A DNA stretch of 64,000 nucleotides from Hericium rajendrae (GCA_033439255.1 CM065885.1:1240001-1304000); one strand, 5' to 3'; shown: positions 24,323-35,398, numbered from the stretch's first letter. Translations and numbers: made by a program. The notes: generated by a model not told the origin, from the sequence alone.

Positions 24323-24790
24323 TTAGTCTTTTACCCCGATGCACATCACATCAAAAACACTGACCTCTGACCACATCCGATGACGGACAGTTAGATGCTC
24401 CGTGCATTTGATGCTTGCCTCACCATCTGCTGTCGGCATAAGATTCAGGCTGTCTCGATGACATGCAATGACTGCATCCCAGCTCGCTTGGAAATGCGGC
24501 GCGTCATTGCATGGTCGCCGAAGTGTCAACAACTCGTAAATGGGTCCTTCAGCGGCTGCTCCTTCGTGGTTTCTTGCCTCAACTCTGCTCAACCCTTCCT
24601 CGCTCACCTCCGCACCACATTCAAAAGTATTCTTCCACTGTGTCTTCCCTTTATCGACCATGCCTACCCGTAGGATACTAAGGCCGGCGGGATGTGGTCG
24701 CCATTCCAACATTCTTGCTTCCTGTACGTCGTCCTCCATCCCGCGCTCGATGTCCATCACTGATATGTGGGGCAGTCGCTCTGTGTTCAT
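24323..24790 (-). CDS. possible hypothetical protein, 155 residues
   Basis: An uninterrupted minus-strand frame with varied composition, including several tryptophans, and an acidic N-terminal region ('MDIERGMEDDVQEARMLEW'). I do not recognise a domain. It lies divergent to the six-exon gene at 25283, with about 490 bp between the starts. It could be a small real gene, an exon of a larger one, or chance. Confidence 0.28.
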   Translation of the reverse strand: MNTERLPHISVMDIERGMEDDVQEARMLEWRPHPAGLSILRVGMVDKGKTQWKNTFECGAEVSEEGLSRVEARNHEGAAAEGPIYELLTLRRPCNDAPHFQASWDAVIACHRDSLNLMPTADGEASIKCTEHLTVRHRMWSEVSVFDVMCIGVKD

Positions 24791-25282
24791 ATTGCACTAG
24801 ATGGTCAGACTTGACGAGACCGCTGACAACTGTGCATCCTGCACATCTCCTCCATGCTGCATTACATCTGTCTCCGTCGTTGTCATGTTGTACGTCACCA
24901 CCTTCCAAGCAACAATACGTACGCCACGCCTGCTGCACCGTCGCTGACAGACGACGTCCATCCCTATATGTTTTGGTTTTATGTCCGTCGTCGTCATGTC
25001 GTTCGTCACTGCTATGTCGACAAGTAACGTGCGCACATGGCATTCTGCATTCCTGCTGACTGACAAGTCCTCGTCGTCATAGAATGCATCGCCCTCATAC
25101 AGTAGGTGACGTGCCTTTCAAATGGATACCTCGATCGCTGATTCACGACGTTTCCACAGTACATTACGCCTCCGCCACTATTCAATCCCGCCCCATACAC
25201 AACAGTACATACGTTGCGGCTCCAAGTCTTTAAAACCCGCGCACACACGGCCTCCTTCGAACATCCTGCACTTTTCTGCACC

Positions 25283-26750
25283 ATGTCCCCGCTCCACATC
25301 TCACCCGGCCTACAACGTGTCTATGAATCCATCGCTTTGCAGATGGGCGGCAGCGACCGCTTCATCGGTAATGCCGAGAGTGTCCCCCTCAAACAACTTT
25401 TCCCGCGTCCCATGAACACTTGGTCGAACCACCGCGTGCTCAATGTCGTGCAGCGACCCACCAAGGCAGGCGAGCCTGGGAAGGAAAAAGAGTTTCTCGG
25501 ATTTGTCGTATGCAGAATGGGGGGGTACGAAGATGGGCAGCGAATGGGGGCCGCTGGTACATGCCAGCCAGATGCTGTGGTGCGTGAACTCTCTCATCGT
25601 TAACTCTCTCTCCTCACTTGATGCACAGATCAACGATCAGAGCCATACGAAAGGCTGTCTCATCGGTCTTCCGATCGAGCCTGGCCACGAGGCCATGGAC
25701 GACCTCGCGCATGACCAAGGCGTCGCGTTCAACGACGTCACCGTCGTCCTCTCCGACGGTCAGCGACGATACGACGAACTCGAGGCTAATCCCAATGTGG
25801 TACGTGTTTCTCGCCTCACGTCGCCTTGCGCACTATTTCATTTTCTGCTCTAGCACATGCGCAAGCTTGTTATGGATGGCCCATCATGCTATGAACACGA
25901 AGGCGCCACCATCGGCCCCTTCAAAGTCGTCACCGAAGACCTGTACACGGTATGTCGCCTCTGTGCCTGCTTCCATTTCTACTTTTAACCATTCCTCCTG
26001 CAGGTTGCTTCAAAGAGCAAGAACAAAAAGCAAACCTCGGTACCTGCAACACGCACGAAACGCAAGCGTGGCGATACCGATGGGAACGACGGAACATCCC
26101 TCACGACCGCCGATGTTGTCTCACCGTCCGTAGTACCCCCGACAACGCCGGGGACTGACGGTCAGCAACAGGGAAACTCGCCTCCACCTTACCTCACTAA
26201 CTGTTACCCATAGAGGTTACACTGCAATCCAAGTACCCGGTCAACATACTGCCAGACCACGTTGGCGCACGCTTCCAACACGTCAACGCACAAGTGCTGC
26301 AGTTCAACATCCATGACAGCCAGAATCAACTCATCCGGCCTGACCGCTACCAAGTCGCCCTACGCAAGGGGACCATCGCCCTCATCTGCGTCGGCTGGCG
26401 CAAGTGGCACATGCCACCCACCGCCACATTCTCCAAGGAAAGCTTGGTACGTGCTATTGCTTTTCGTTCGTACCATAATGCTCATTCATGGATAATGCTC
26501 TATTTTTCTATAGACGTTCCAAATGGTCATGCGCAGCCTCAAGGTCCTCAAGGAGTCCGACCTCCCTGAGGACTCTGTCGACCTTGCTGCACAGGACACA
26601 GCGACACCTCCCATTGCTTCGACATCGGAGGTGCCGACCGACGTCGCTAACGACATCGCGGCCTTCACCCTGCCTTCCGTGACTGTCGTCGAAGACCCGG
26701 ACGTCCCAATGTCGTCCACATGGAAAGGGAAGAAAAAGCGCTCCGCATAA
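25283..26750 (+). CDS. intact six-exon gene of unknown function
   Basis: Six exons (25283-25507, 25629-25799, 25854-25949, 26004-26160, 26214-26446, 26514-26750) have GT/AG borders and join in phase to about 372 residues. The N-terminal part contains 'GLQRVYESIALQMGG' and 'LKQLFPRPMNTW'. The middle has 'GLPIEPGHEAMDDLAHDQG' and 'CYEHEGATIGPFKVVTEDL', followed by a basic, possibly nuclear-localising stretch 'ATRTKRKRGDTDG'. The C-terminal part has 'RPDRYQVALRKGTIALICVG' and ends in 'WKGKKKRSA'. I recognise no domain, signal peptide or membrane helix. It lies between mobile elements and the EH2 pseudogene, so it could be element-associated cargo or a lineage-specific host gene. No stop or frame break was seen. 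Confidence 0.72.
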
Positions 26751-27554
26751 AGAACTGTAATTGCTCGCTCTCGGTTGTACAAGTTTCTCGAAACGTAAAA
26801 TGTGTCGTCGGATTTCTTCTGTATACGTGTTCGGCTTCTACCATGTATTAATAGTCCTTGTGAATGAAATAAAATTCTGGGAAAAGCAAATCCATTCGCG
26901 TGCTGTTCCAGACGTGCAACAAAAAACAAACGACGAACGACCCAGGTAGCGGGCTTTGCCGCGCAGCCGGCCCCTTCGTTATAATTGAGGTGAAGCTGGT
27001 CGTTGAGTCTAAGTCTCGGAAGTCCGGAGGCAAGTTCGTCCGGAGGATCAGGAAGTCGCAATATCGGTTCGGGTAAATCCGAGATGGCGGCCCGGGTCAT
27101 CCGCCGAAGCAGGTTGCTCGTTTTCGTTTTTCATCTCAACATCTTTGCACAGTGATCAGCTCAGTTTTTTCAACATGTGTCCTTTAATTCGTATCGGCGG
27201 GCCCACCAGCCCCGGAGCTGAGCGCATACCACCTGGTCTATCGTTCTGAATTATCATCCAGCTGTAGCATAGTGGCATTAGCCTCATGCGCTGCACCACA
27301 GGACCTTCGAGTCGACATTCGCATTCGACGAGCGGATTCAAACGTTCACCTGTGGTAGGTTTGAATACTATCATCACCGATATGGTCTTTTATCAAAACG
27401 AGGCCGACTCTTGGATAACATATTCGGTTTCTCTGATAGAGCTAGCACTACTTGTGATAGTACTCAGCAAGTGTCGACTAGCAGCCTTACTGACCCCCAA
27501 CCCCGCCCCCACTATAAGTGTAGAATTCTCCCAGAGTCCGGATAAACATCAACA
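26751..27554. other. intergenic, EH2 upstream region
   Basis: No gene is supported. An antisense frame reaching 27100 overlaps the last exon of the previous gene and was rejected. From about 27390 the DNA resembles the EH promoter block ('tcaaaacgaggccgactc', 'ggataacatat'), with 'tataag' at 27514-27519, 41 bp before the EH2 start. Confidence 0.5.
27265..27313 (+). other. tRNA-like pol III A/B box pair
   Basis: 'TAGCATAGTGG' (27265-27275) fits the A-box consensus TRGYNNAGNGG, and 'TTCGAGTC' (27306-27313) fits a B-box core at tRNA-like spacing. A full cloverleaf with paired acceptor and anticodon stems could not be drawn. It may be a decayed tRNA or the head of a SINE. Confidence 0.22.
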
Positions 27555-28702
27555 ATGGACCAGCTCGCGCCTGAAAGCCACGTCACCACCAGCGGATTCA
27601 CCTACGGGTACCATACAGCTCCTGCCGCGCCGGGCAAGCCCACCATCATTTTCGTCCACGGTTTCCCGTCCTCGTTATGGGACTGGTCGGCACAGGCCGC
27701 GCATTTCGCGCCGAAGGGCTATGGCCTCGTCGTGCCCGACATGCTAGGATATAGCGGGACCGACAAGCCAACGGACACGAAGCTGTATGTTGGCACCGCG
27801 CTCGCTCGCGATATGATCAATCTGTTCGACGCCGAGAACTTGTTTGAGGTCAGTATCGTCGGGAATGACTGGTGCGTGTTGCTCATTTGAATTGTGCATG
27901 AGATGACGACGATGCGACGCTACGACAGGGGCGCACGCGTCGCGCGTCGCGCATCGCGCATGGTGAACATCTTCCCGGAGTGCGTCGCCGTGGTCGGCTT
28001 CTTCGCTTTGGGCTATATGGTGCACGCCACTTCAGTAGACTTTACCACCATGTTTAAGGGCGCGATCTCTTGGGTACATGGGGTACTACTCAGCGGAGGG
28101 CGCAGATAAGACGATCGAGCAGAATGGTGCGTACATCTTACACCATACGCCCATTGCGCTGAAGGATGCGACGCTGATGTACTCGTTCATTAGCATAACC
28201 TTCCCTAACACCCGAGTTCTGGCTCGAGCATATGTGTCCCTTTGGCAAAACTAAAGCCTGGATCGAATCAAACTGACAGAGCCCGCCCCCCGCGTACGCC
28301 ACACCTGCCGTCAGGGAGTTCTTCAAGACCGCGCTGCTCAAGAGAGGCATGGCGGGCCCGCCGTGGTACTACACCGTCAACATCGCGGGTTACAACACCG
28401 CCGATGACGCGAGTGTTCCTATTCCGCTGCGCGCCTACTCGTCCTCTGACTGGCGCTGCACTTACCTGTAGCAATCCCGGAGGCGGCGTACAAGTCCGCG
28501 CAGCCTGTGTTCTTCGGGGGCACCGCTAAGGACCAGATTTTTATGCCGGCGGTGTGGCTTGCGAGCTTGAAGGCACAAGCGACGGGTTCCTTTGACATAT
28601 CGCGAGCTCGACTCTGACCACTGGATTATGCTCAGCCATTCGGAGAAGCTGAATGCGGAGCTTGAGGCATCGATTGAGGGTCTGGGGTTGGCGCGCGGGT
28701 AG
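27555..28702 (+). pseudogene. epoxide hydrolase-like pseudogene (EH2)
   Basis: The first exon (27555-27871) is intact and close to the paralogues, with 'HGFPSSLWDWSAQAAHF' and 'PDMLGYSGTDKPTDTKLY'. The nucleophile motif is changed to 'GNDW', so the histidine before the catalytic aspartate is lost. Exon 2 starts with 'GARVARRASRMVNIFPE' but loses frame after 'GYMVHATSVDFTTMF'. Exon 3 retains 'FGKTKAWIESN' followed by a stop. The last exon keeps 'YKSAQPVFFGGTAKDQIF' and ends 'EGLGLARG', with further frame damage between. The TATA box and promoter remain. A transcript is possible, but not a working enzyme. Confidence 0.8.
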
Positions 28703-28850
28703 GATAGGTCGAGGAGAAGGTCTTGGCAAGGTCTGTAATAAAATTCGTACCCGTTGGCCAAAAAGCGCGTATGTTGTACAACGACAGTATAGTAGGGGTT
28801 ATCTGCATGTCGCTCTGTTCTACGATTGTTATATTGTGCCAATTCAATCG

Positions 28851-30848
28851 TCAGAGGAAATTGCGGTACTTCTGCCTGACTTCGGATTCGACATCTTCCG
28901 ATAGCCAGTCAACGTGTGCAACTTTCTCCAGTTCCTCCCTAGACTTGGCGCTAGCAATGCAGTCGGAAAATACGCGGATAATGGGCAGCGGCATCTTGAC
29001 TTGCTTGCGCACGACAAGCCCTTGAACAATCGATCCACACACCGTTTCGGTTCCGTGTTGAAGCGGAGAATCCAAATCGATCCCCATCAACGTGAGCGAC
29101 CGAAGATTCTCAAGAAACACTCGCGGGTCTGCCGATCCTTCTGCAGTCTCTTGTCCTAAGTGAAGGACAGGCAAGCCCAGTGCAGCAATAAATGGCAGGG
29201 CTGTGTAGTACCGGACATGAATTTCCTCGATTGCTCTGCATCTGCCGAAAAGTTTAATCAATCGTTCCGGTGTCCATGGAAATCCCATGGCATGATATAT
29301 GTGATTTACGGACAAGATGCGGAGGTGTTCCAAGGAGAGGGCATCATATAGAACATCCATCATGGAATCACCCAGAAGAGGCATGCAAAGATGGAGACTC
29401 GAATTCTCAGGTTCGCCACCCAGCGAGGCACAATTTCGCCATATCCTGAGCTGGATATTAAATTCTCCGTAAATTTCTTCGATCTCTGTGGTCAGAACAT
29501 GCGAATGTGATCCGTCAATGTTTCTAGTGTGATTGCTAAGAACAGGAAGAGCATCCGTGATGCCTTGCATGCTGATATATCCTCTGCTCTTCAAGCTGAG
29601 GAAGCAGGACAGAGGAAAGCTCAACTGCTTGACGACGTCAAAGCATTGTCCGATCGTGTCGTCGAGAGAGAGAGTTCTGAGATGAGGTAGCATCACAGTG
29701 TGATGTATAGAGAGATGCTGCGGCCGAAAAGGAAGTGCATTTCTGAGGATCAGGACCTCAAGAACAGGCATCCTCTTGAGGGCAAGGAAAAATTCGTTGT
29801 AAAGGGAGACTTTGTCTGAGATAACATCCTCTTCTGGCCAATCGATTTCCGAAGACCCATCGTAGAATGTAAGCTTCAGATGTGTCAGACCACACAAAAT
29901 TGGTGAAGACCAGTGAATAGAGATTGATGCGAGCTCGATTCGAAGAAGCCGGGGGAACATATCCTTGTCGAGCAGAATGAAATTCAGGCCAATGACCCAC
30001 GTTGATAGATTCAAGGATTTCATTATAAGCGCTGGTAACGGGAATGACTGAAAAATGGAATTCAGATCCTCTATAGACCCGCGTAAGGAAAGATGTCGGA
30101 TGTGGGAGATATGGGAGAGGACGAGATCGCTCTTCGGGTCGGGATTGGAAAGCACGTATTCGATGGATAAAGGCACGGTCTTTGCTCGGGCGAGCATCAA
30201 ACGTGCCCACTTGGAGCCCAAGTAGAAATTCGGCTCGTTCCATAGGCTGGGATGCTGCAGCGCGCTGTCACGCCAATGGCGGCAGACATGAGTCACTATT
30301 ATCCACTTGAGACGTGAAGGCGCATCTTTTTGCATATCTGGATCACTGAAAAACCAAAATATGCGAGCTAGTACCTCCGAGGGAAGACTGGAAACAGGCG
30401 CGAGGGCGTTGCGGTGTGCACGCAGAGAGCACATCGCTTCCTGCATGGCGGCTAACTCTTCGTCCATGGCCTGCTGGGCTTCCGCCACGCGATCACGTTG
30501 ATCGCGCAATGTTACGTCCAGTATATGACCCAGCCGAGACTGGATGAACGCAAGCCATGGATTCTGAGAACTAGAGAGAGAGATCAGATGCATTGTACGG
30601 GAACGGGATGTCATAGACGCCACACCTTGGACTGCCACTATCATGCTGATCGGAAGCGGCGTCCATAGTCGAGTGCTGCTGGAAGGTCCTACGCAGGATC
30701 GGTATTGGTTCAATTGAAATATGAAGGATGGAGTGTCCTTGTGCTTGACGGAGTCGAGTAACAGTTCTTGTCCTTGCGCACGTCGCGTGGGGCGCAGACG
30801 GACTTTGCCGATGCGACTGCATGAGCTTTCCAGCCACCAGAAATTCAT
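28851..30848 (-). CDS. F-box-like protein with leucine-rich C-terminal region
   Basis: A probable substrate-recognition subunit of an SCF-type ubiquitin ligase, as usual for expanded agaricomycete F-box-like proteins. The F-box-like core is 'LPSEVLARIFWFFSDPD' with 'THVCRHWRDSALQHPSLW' about 25 residues later. It is preceded by a coiled-coil-like stretch 'AEAQQAMDEELAAMQEAM' and followed by some 450 residues with irregular leucine-rich segments ('HLKLTFYDG', 'MPVLEVLILRNALPF', 'LPHLRTLSLDDTIG'). The gene has no intron. The frame opens at 30848, but the paralogues suggest the natural start is the Met at 30614 ('MTSRSRTMHLISLSSSQ'), which would give 587 residues. It is convergent with EH2. Confidence 0.75.
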   Translation of the reverse strand: MNFWWLESSCSRIGKVRLRPTRRAQGQELLLDSVKHKDTPSFIFQLNQYRSCVGPSSSTRLWTPLPISMIVAVQGVASMTSRSRTMHLISLSSSQNPWLAFIQSRLGHILDVTLRDQRDRVAEAQQAMDEELAAMQEAMCSLRAHRNALAPVSSLPSEVLARIFWFFSDPDMQKDAPSRLKWIIVTHVCRHWRDSALQHPSLWNEPNFYLGSKWARLMLARAKTVPLSIEYVLSNPDPKSDLVLSHISHIRHLSLRGSIEDLNSIFQSFPLPALIMKSLNLSTWVIGLNFILLDKDMFPRLLRIELASISIHWSSPILCGLTHLKLTFYDGSSEIDWPEEDVISDKVSLYNEFFLALKRMPVLEVLILRNALPFRPQHLSIHHTVMLPHLRTLSLDDTIGQCFDVVKQLSFPLSCFLSLKSRGYISMQGITDALPVLSNHTRNIDGSHSHVLTTEIEEIYGEFNIQLRIWRNCASLGGEPENSSLHLCMPLLGDSMMDVLYDALSLEHLRILSVNHIYHAMGFPWTPERLIKLFGRCRAIEEIHVRYYTALPFIAALGLPVLHLGQETAEGSADPRVFLENLRSLTLMGIDLDSPLQHGTETVCGSIVQGLVVRKQVKMPLPIIRVFSDCIASAKSREELEKVAHVDWLSEDVESEVRQKYRNFL

Positions 30849-30994
30849 TGTTTTCCAGCGAATGATCTACGCTTCATGTGCACGAATACAACTTCAATCT
30901 GTCATACTCGCACCGTACAATAGGAGTCCGTGCAATAATGATACAAGCTTTCTTCGACTCCTGATTTCATGCGGGAACAAGTGAATCGGCGAGA

Positions 30995-32222
30995 TCACAA
31001 CGCAAGAGCCTCAATCCACTCCAACAGCGCCGCATTGAGCTGCGGAGAGTGCGAATGCGTGATCCAGTGATCAGAAGCGAATGCCTTCACCGTGAATGGC
31101 CCTTGCGCGTGAGGCTTCGTCTGCGGGATGACGAGTTCGGGGATGGAGCAGTAGTCTTCGGTTGCGTAGCCGAGGAAGCATGGGACCTTGATATCGTAGG
31201 CATCCCGGGGCACGACTGGCGGGTGGACGTGGCGTCAGTCACCGCATGCAGTCGAATATAGCAATGATAACGTACGCTTGTCATCTTCGGTGTTGAAGCC
31301 TTGCATCTGGACTTTATAGTAACACAGTGGAGCGGCGAGGCCACCGCTGAGCAGACTTTGCTTGTAATGTTCCTTCACCTGTTACGCCTGGTGAATACGA
31401 GACGCAAACCGACAAACCGAGTGGTGAATGGAACTTACGTCTGGTGTTAGGTACTTCGGAGGCGGGCCTTGCTTGTTCCCTTCGACCCACGCTTTTGCCC
31501 CGCCCACAGGAGCGACGACTTCACGCCAGAGCGTCGGCGGCTCGGGGAAGACTAGACTGCAGAGAGCATCAAACTGTCACCGACAATGTAAGCAATATTA
31601 CTCGTACATTATAAACTGGTCGAGGAAGATAGGAAACATACATTCTTTTCCATAGTCTTGTCGGCTCCATCCTCAGCAAACCAATGCCAGTAGCCGTACA
31701 GGTCGCGGCCGAAGGTCTCTCGAAGGAACGCAAAAAATCCTTCGGTGTCGACATCTGGGCTCGGAACAACGTAGCCGACGACCAGGAAGGCGACTGCAAG
31801 AACGCGATCGGGGTGGAAGTTGACGATCCGCGAGACGATCCTGCTGCCCCTGTAACTCACGATCATCAAAAGACCTCAGAAGGAAACTTTACAGCTATAA
31901 CATACCAGTCATGCCCGACAAGAATCACTTTCCCAACACCTTCGTTGTCCATGATGTCCACGACATCCTGCGCCAGTGCACTCCCGACGTAGAGCTTCGG
32001 ATCCATCGGCTTGTCTGTGCCGCCGTACCCTAGCATGTCTGGGACGATCAGGCCATAGCCCTTCGGCTGGAAGAACACGACCTGCTTGCGCCAGTCCCAA
32101 GACGACGACGGCCAGCCGTGAACGAAGACCAGCGTCGGCTTTCCCGCGCTTGCCTTCGCAGCGTAGTAGTTGTACGTGAGGCCGCGGGAGGTGGTGTGTT
32201 TCTTATATCCGGAGGGGTCCAT
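30995..32222 (-). CDS. soluble epoxide hydrolase-like alpha/beta hydrolase, copy 3 (EH3)
   Basis: The most diverged intact family member here. Exon 1 (32222 down to 31906) has 'HGWPSSSWDW', 'PDMLGYGGTDKPMDPKLY' and 'GHDW', where intron 1 falls at the same place as in the other copies. Exon 2 restarts with 'GSRIVSRIVNFHPDRVLA' and 'YGYWHWFAEDGADK'. Later exons give 'GGAKAWVEGNKQGPPPKY', 'APLCYYKVQMQGFN' and the His motif 'SDHWITHSHSPQLN', ending in TGA at 30995-30997. Its promoter has 'ggtataaagagcc' near 32260 in place of the shared EH block. It is divergent from EH4, so the two share about 650 bp of upstream DNA. Exon 3 and 4 borders were judged by eye. Confidence 0.82.
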
Positions 32223-32519
32223 GACGATACTGTTGGTCCCCCTGCTCAGCCAGGCGGCTCTTTATACCGCAATGAAGTTTTCGCAGTACCGACGCAGTTG
32301 CTGCCGTAGCGGGTGTCTGACACTAGATTAGCCAAGGATGCGGGTCGTCTGCTAACGGTGCTGCGCAAAGCGGATCGCGAAGTCAACGCTTCAACGAATA
32401 TGATACGCAGCACTCAGCCATCCTCAGACACGGCATCCGTAGTCGCCAGAAGGTAGATAGAGGGTGAAAGCGTGTTCTTTAGACAAAAATGTGCTCTTCA
32501 GAGTGACATGATCATCATG

Positions 32520-32868
32520 GTATAACAAGCTGGAAGTTGTGTGTGAGAGTAACCAACGTCGGCGACGCGATCGAGCGGCGAAATAAGCGACCATGACTCC
32601 GCGCTGCGACGCTTCCAACAAATAATCATTACGCGGAATCGTGTCTTCCGCTGCGTCGCAAACGCTTTTCATCTCCACATGTCGACGCATATCATATGGA
32701 GAAGCACTCTGATCGGAACGTGGCCGAGTTGGATAACATATGTAACCAGTTCTTCTGACAGCGCTATCCACGATCCTGAGTAAGCGTCGAGCAGGAACTT
32801 TGCTTACTGACCCCGACGCATCCATAAATATAAGTACAACGTTCTCACAGAGAGAATAGACACCAACA
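32520..32868 (+). promoter_or_regulatory. EH4 promoter block
   Basis: It contains 'caacgtcggcgacgcgatcg', 'gtgtcttccgctgcgtcgca', 'acgtggccgagttggataac' and 'cagcgctatcc' in the same order as the EH1 and EH5 upstream regions. 'tataag' lies at 32829-32834, 40 bp before the ATG, followed by 'gttctcacagagagaataga'. The leader is almost identical to that of EH5. Confidence 0.6.
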
Positions 32869-34044
32869 ATGGACCAGCTCACCCCCAAGACTCACACCAC
32901 TACCCGCGGGCTCACCTACGCCTACTATACCGCTCCCGCTGCGCCAGGCAAGCCCACGCTTGTCTTCCTGCACGGGTTCCCGTCCTCCTCCTGGGACTGG
33001 ACCCATCAGGTAGAACACTTCGTGCCGAAAGGCTACGGCCTCGTCGTGCCCGACATGCTTGGATACGGCGGGACCGACAAGCCAACTGACGCGAAACTGT
33101 ATGTCGGCACCGCGCTTGCTCGCGATGTGATCGATCTGCTCGACGCCGAGAACCTGCATAAGGTCATTGTCATCGGGCACGACTGGTGCGTGTTCCCCTT
33201 CTGAACGGGTGCGTGTGAGATAACTGACGGTTGGTGGTGCGACAGGGGCGCACGCATCACGACGCGTGCACTGATTCTCTTCCCGGAGCGCGTCGCAGCA
33301 GTCGGCTTCCTCGCCGTGGGCTACGTCACGCCCACCACCGCAGACTACGCCACCATCAACAAGGCCATTCGCGCGGCCGTCGGGCGCGATCTCCTTGGCT
33401 ACTGGGAGTACCTTTCAGAGGAAGGCGCGGCCAAGACGATCGAGCAGAACGTGCGTGCACCCCAGCCCCTATTTCCAGGCGCCCGCAGCGCTGATGGTGG
33501 TGTATGTGCAGATGGATTCGTTCATCAGCCTGCTCTTCCCTAACCCACCCGAGCTCTGGGACGAGAGTTTGTGCGCTTTCGGCGGCACCAAGGCCTGGAT
33601 CGAGTCGAATCGACAGAGCCTGTTGCCCGCGTACGTGACGCCCGCCATCAAGGAGCACTACAAGACGGACCTGCTCAAAGGAGGAATGGCGGGCCCGCTG
33701 CAGTACTACGCCGTCAACACCGCGGGGTACAACGCCGCCGACGATGCGAGTGCGCTTATTTTTCTCCTGCCCGTCTCTTCCCTCGTCCGTTGACTGGCTG
33801 TGCACTTTCTGTAGAAATCCCTGAGTCGGCGTACAAGTTCTCACAGCCCGCATTCTTTGCGAGCACCGCGAATGATCGTATCTGTTTGCCCGTGGCCCAG
33901 ATCGCGGGTCTGAAAGCATACGGGACGGGCCCGTTGACGCACCGTGAGTTCGACTCAGACCACTGGATCATGCTGAGCCACTCGGAGAAGCTGAATGCGG
34001 AGCTGGAGGCGTGGATTGAGGGGCTGGAATTGGTGCGCGCATAA
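32869..34044 (+). CDS. soluble epoxide hydrolase-like alpha/beta hydrolase, copy 4 (EH4)
   Basis: Exons 32869-33185, 33246-33450, 33512-33749 and 33815-34044 join in phase to 329 residues. The catalytic set is complete: 'HGFPSSSWDW', 'PDMLGYGGTDKPTDAKLY', 'GHDWGA' across intron 1, cap tyrosines in 'GYWEYLSEEGAAK' and 'PLQYYAVN', and 'SDHWIMLSHSEKLN'. Exon 2 is one codon shorter than in EH1. Intron 3 and its flanks are identical to EH5 over 190 bp. It converges on SDR1, whose stop lies about 240 bp downstream. It is probably controlled by the shared EH promoter block. Confidence 0.88.
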
Positions 34045-34287
34045 ATTGGGTCGGGGAGAAGGCAATAGTATGGTTTGTAACATAACTGTTGGCAAGGAAG
34101 CACTAGTTCGATAGACATGCTTAAGAGCTGTCTGAGATGACAAGCCGATATCTGAACCTCATCCTTGCGGGGGAGAAAGTAGCCCATATCCCAATTTAGA
34201 GGCCGTATCCGGTCCTGCTTCTCGTTCTATACTTACAGCTCTTGTTACTTCTATGGACGTGCCACCGCACCCAGATCTATAGTGGTC

Positions 34288-35398
34288 TACGCCGAAACAG
34301 ACGGAACCATCCCTCCGTCTGCGGCCACAATCTACCGTTCTCAATATATGAGAGGTGCCTGGAATGGATGGTAAAGACATACCTTGTTCGTCATGTACGA
34401 ATTCGTGATCAGCAGCTCGACAATCTGAGCGATCTCCTCCGGGTGGCCAAACCGGCCGATAGGGATGAGGTCCTGTCGAAGATAGTCCAGAAAATGTATC
34501 AATGAATGAACAAATACGCGTACCAGATGCCCTGGAGTAGGGTCTTTGAACATGTCGGTGCCAGTGATTAGCGCCGAGGAGATGGCGTTACACGTCTGAT
34601 CCGGGATCAGTGGACGATAAGAGGAACGAGCGCGGGTCTGCTTATACGCACGATTCCAGATCTAGCATATTGGCTGGCAATCCAGTGCATCATGCCATGC
34701 AAGCCCGACTTCGAGGATGCGTAGTGTGGTCCAACAACCCCACCAGTCGCTAGGCCCATGGGGTCAGCGTTCTGCTATGCACGCCGTGAATCAGGCGACG
34801 AACTCGCTGCAACACTCGAACAGAAAATAATACGTCCCCATTTTTGCGTCTCCATGTGCGGAATCCATAGCTGCGTCAACTACATGACGTCGTCAACGTT
34901 AACCTCTGTCCAACACTTCAGCAACCCTAGACGCACCAAAAACGCCGACCTCGTGTTCGTCCGCCACGTTACCTCGAACTCCTCGATGCTGATGTCCTCC
35001 ATCCGGCCCTTTATCCCGAGCTTCGTGCCCCCCGCGCGCCGCATTGTTGTACAATATGTCCGGGTGCCCTAGCGCAGCGACGACCTCTGCGGTGCATCGC
35101 GCGCACGGCGTCGTACGAACCCATGTCGGCCTGGAACGCGCGCGGGCGGATGCCGTGCTCCGCCTCGAGGGTGCACGCGAGCGCGTGCGCGACGTCGGCG
35201 GAGGCGTTATAGTGCAGCGCGAGGTTAAGGCCACGCGCAGCGAGCAGGCGCGCGGTAGCTTTTCCGATACCGCCGCTAGGTGGGGGTTGGTGGAAAAAGG
35301 AAGAAAGGGGAATGTACTCACGATGCGCCGGTGATGAGGGCGAGCTTGCCTTTTAGCTCGGTGGGAACGTATGTCCCTGGAGACCCTGATGTGGACAT
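34288..35398 (-). pseudogene. short-chain dehydrogenase, damaged copy (SDR1)
   Basis: A classical SDR gene with the same exon plan as the intact copy at 40466-41560. The N-terminal exon encodes 'MSTSGSPGTYVPTELKGKL' and the beginning of the TGxxxGxG cofactor motif; the C-terminal exons 'DLIPIGRFGHPEEIAQIVEL' and 'IVAADGGMVPSVSA' are preserved. Relative to the sister copy there is one extra base near 35078 (before 'AEVVAALGHPDILYNNAAR') and another near 35033, each shifting the frame, plus in-frame insertions of 3 and 6 bp near 34930 and 34895. The protein is therefore probably truncated in the middle of the Rossmann fold. Confidence 0.72.

Noticed and set aside
26486-27100. 204-codon antisense frame
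   Set aside because: It overlaps the last exon of the well-spliced six-exon gene and has no independent support.
27241-27330. A complete tRNA gene
   Set aside because: A and B boxes are present, but the acceptor and anticodon stems do not pair convincingly.
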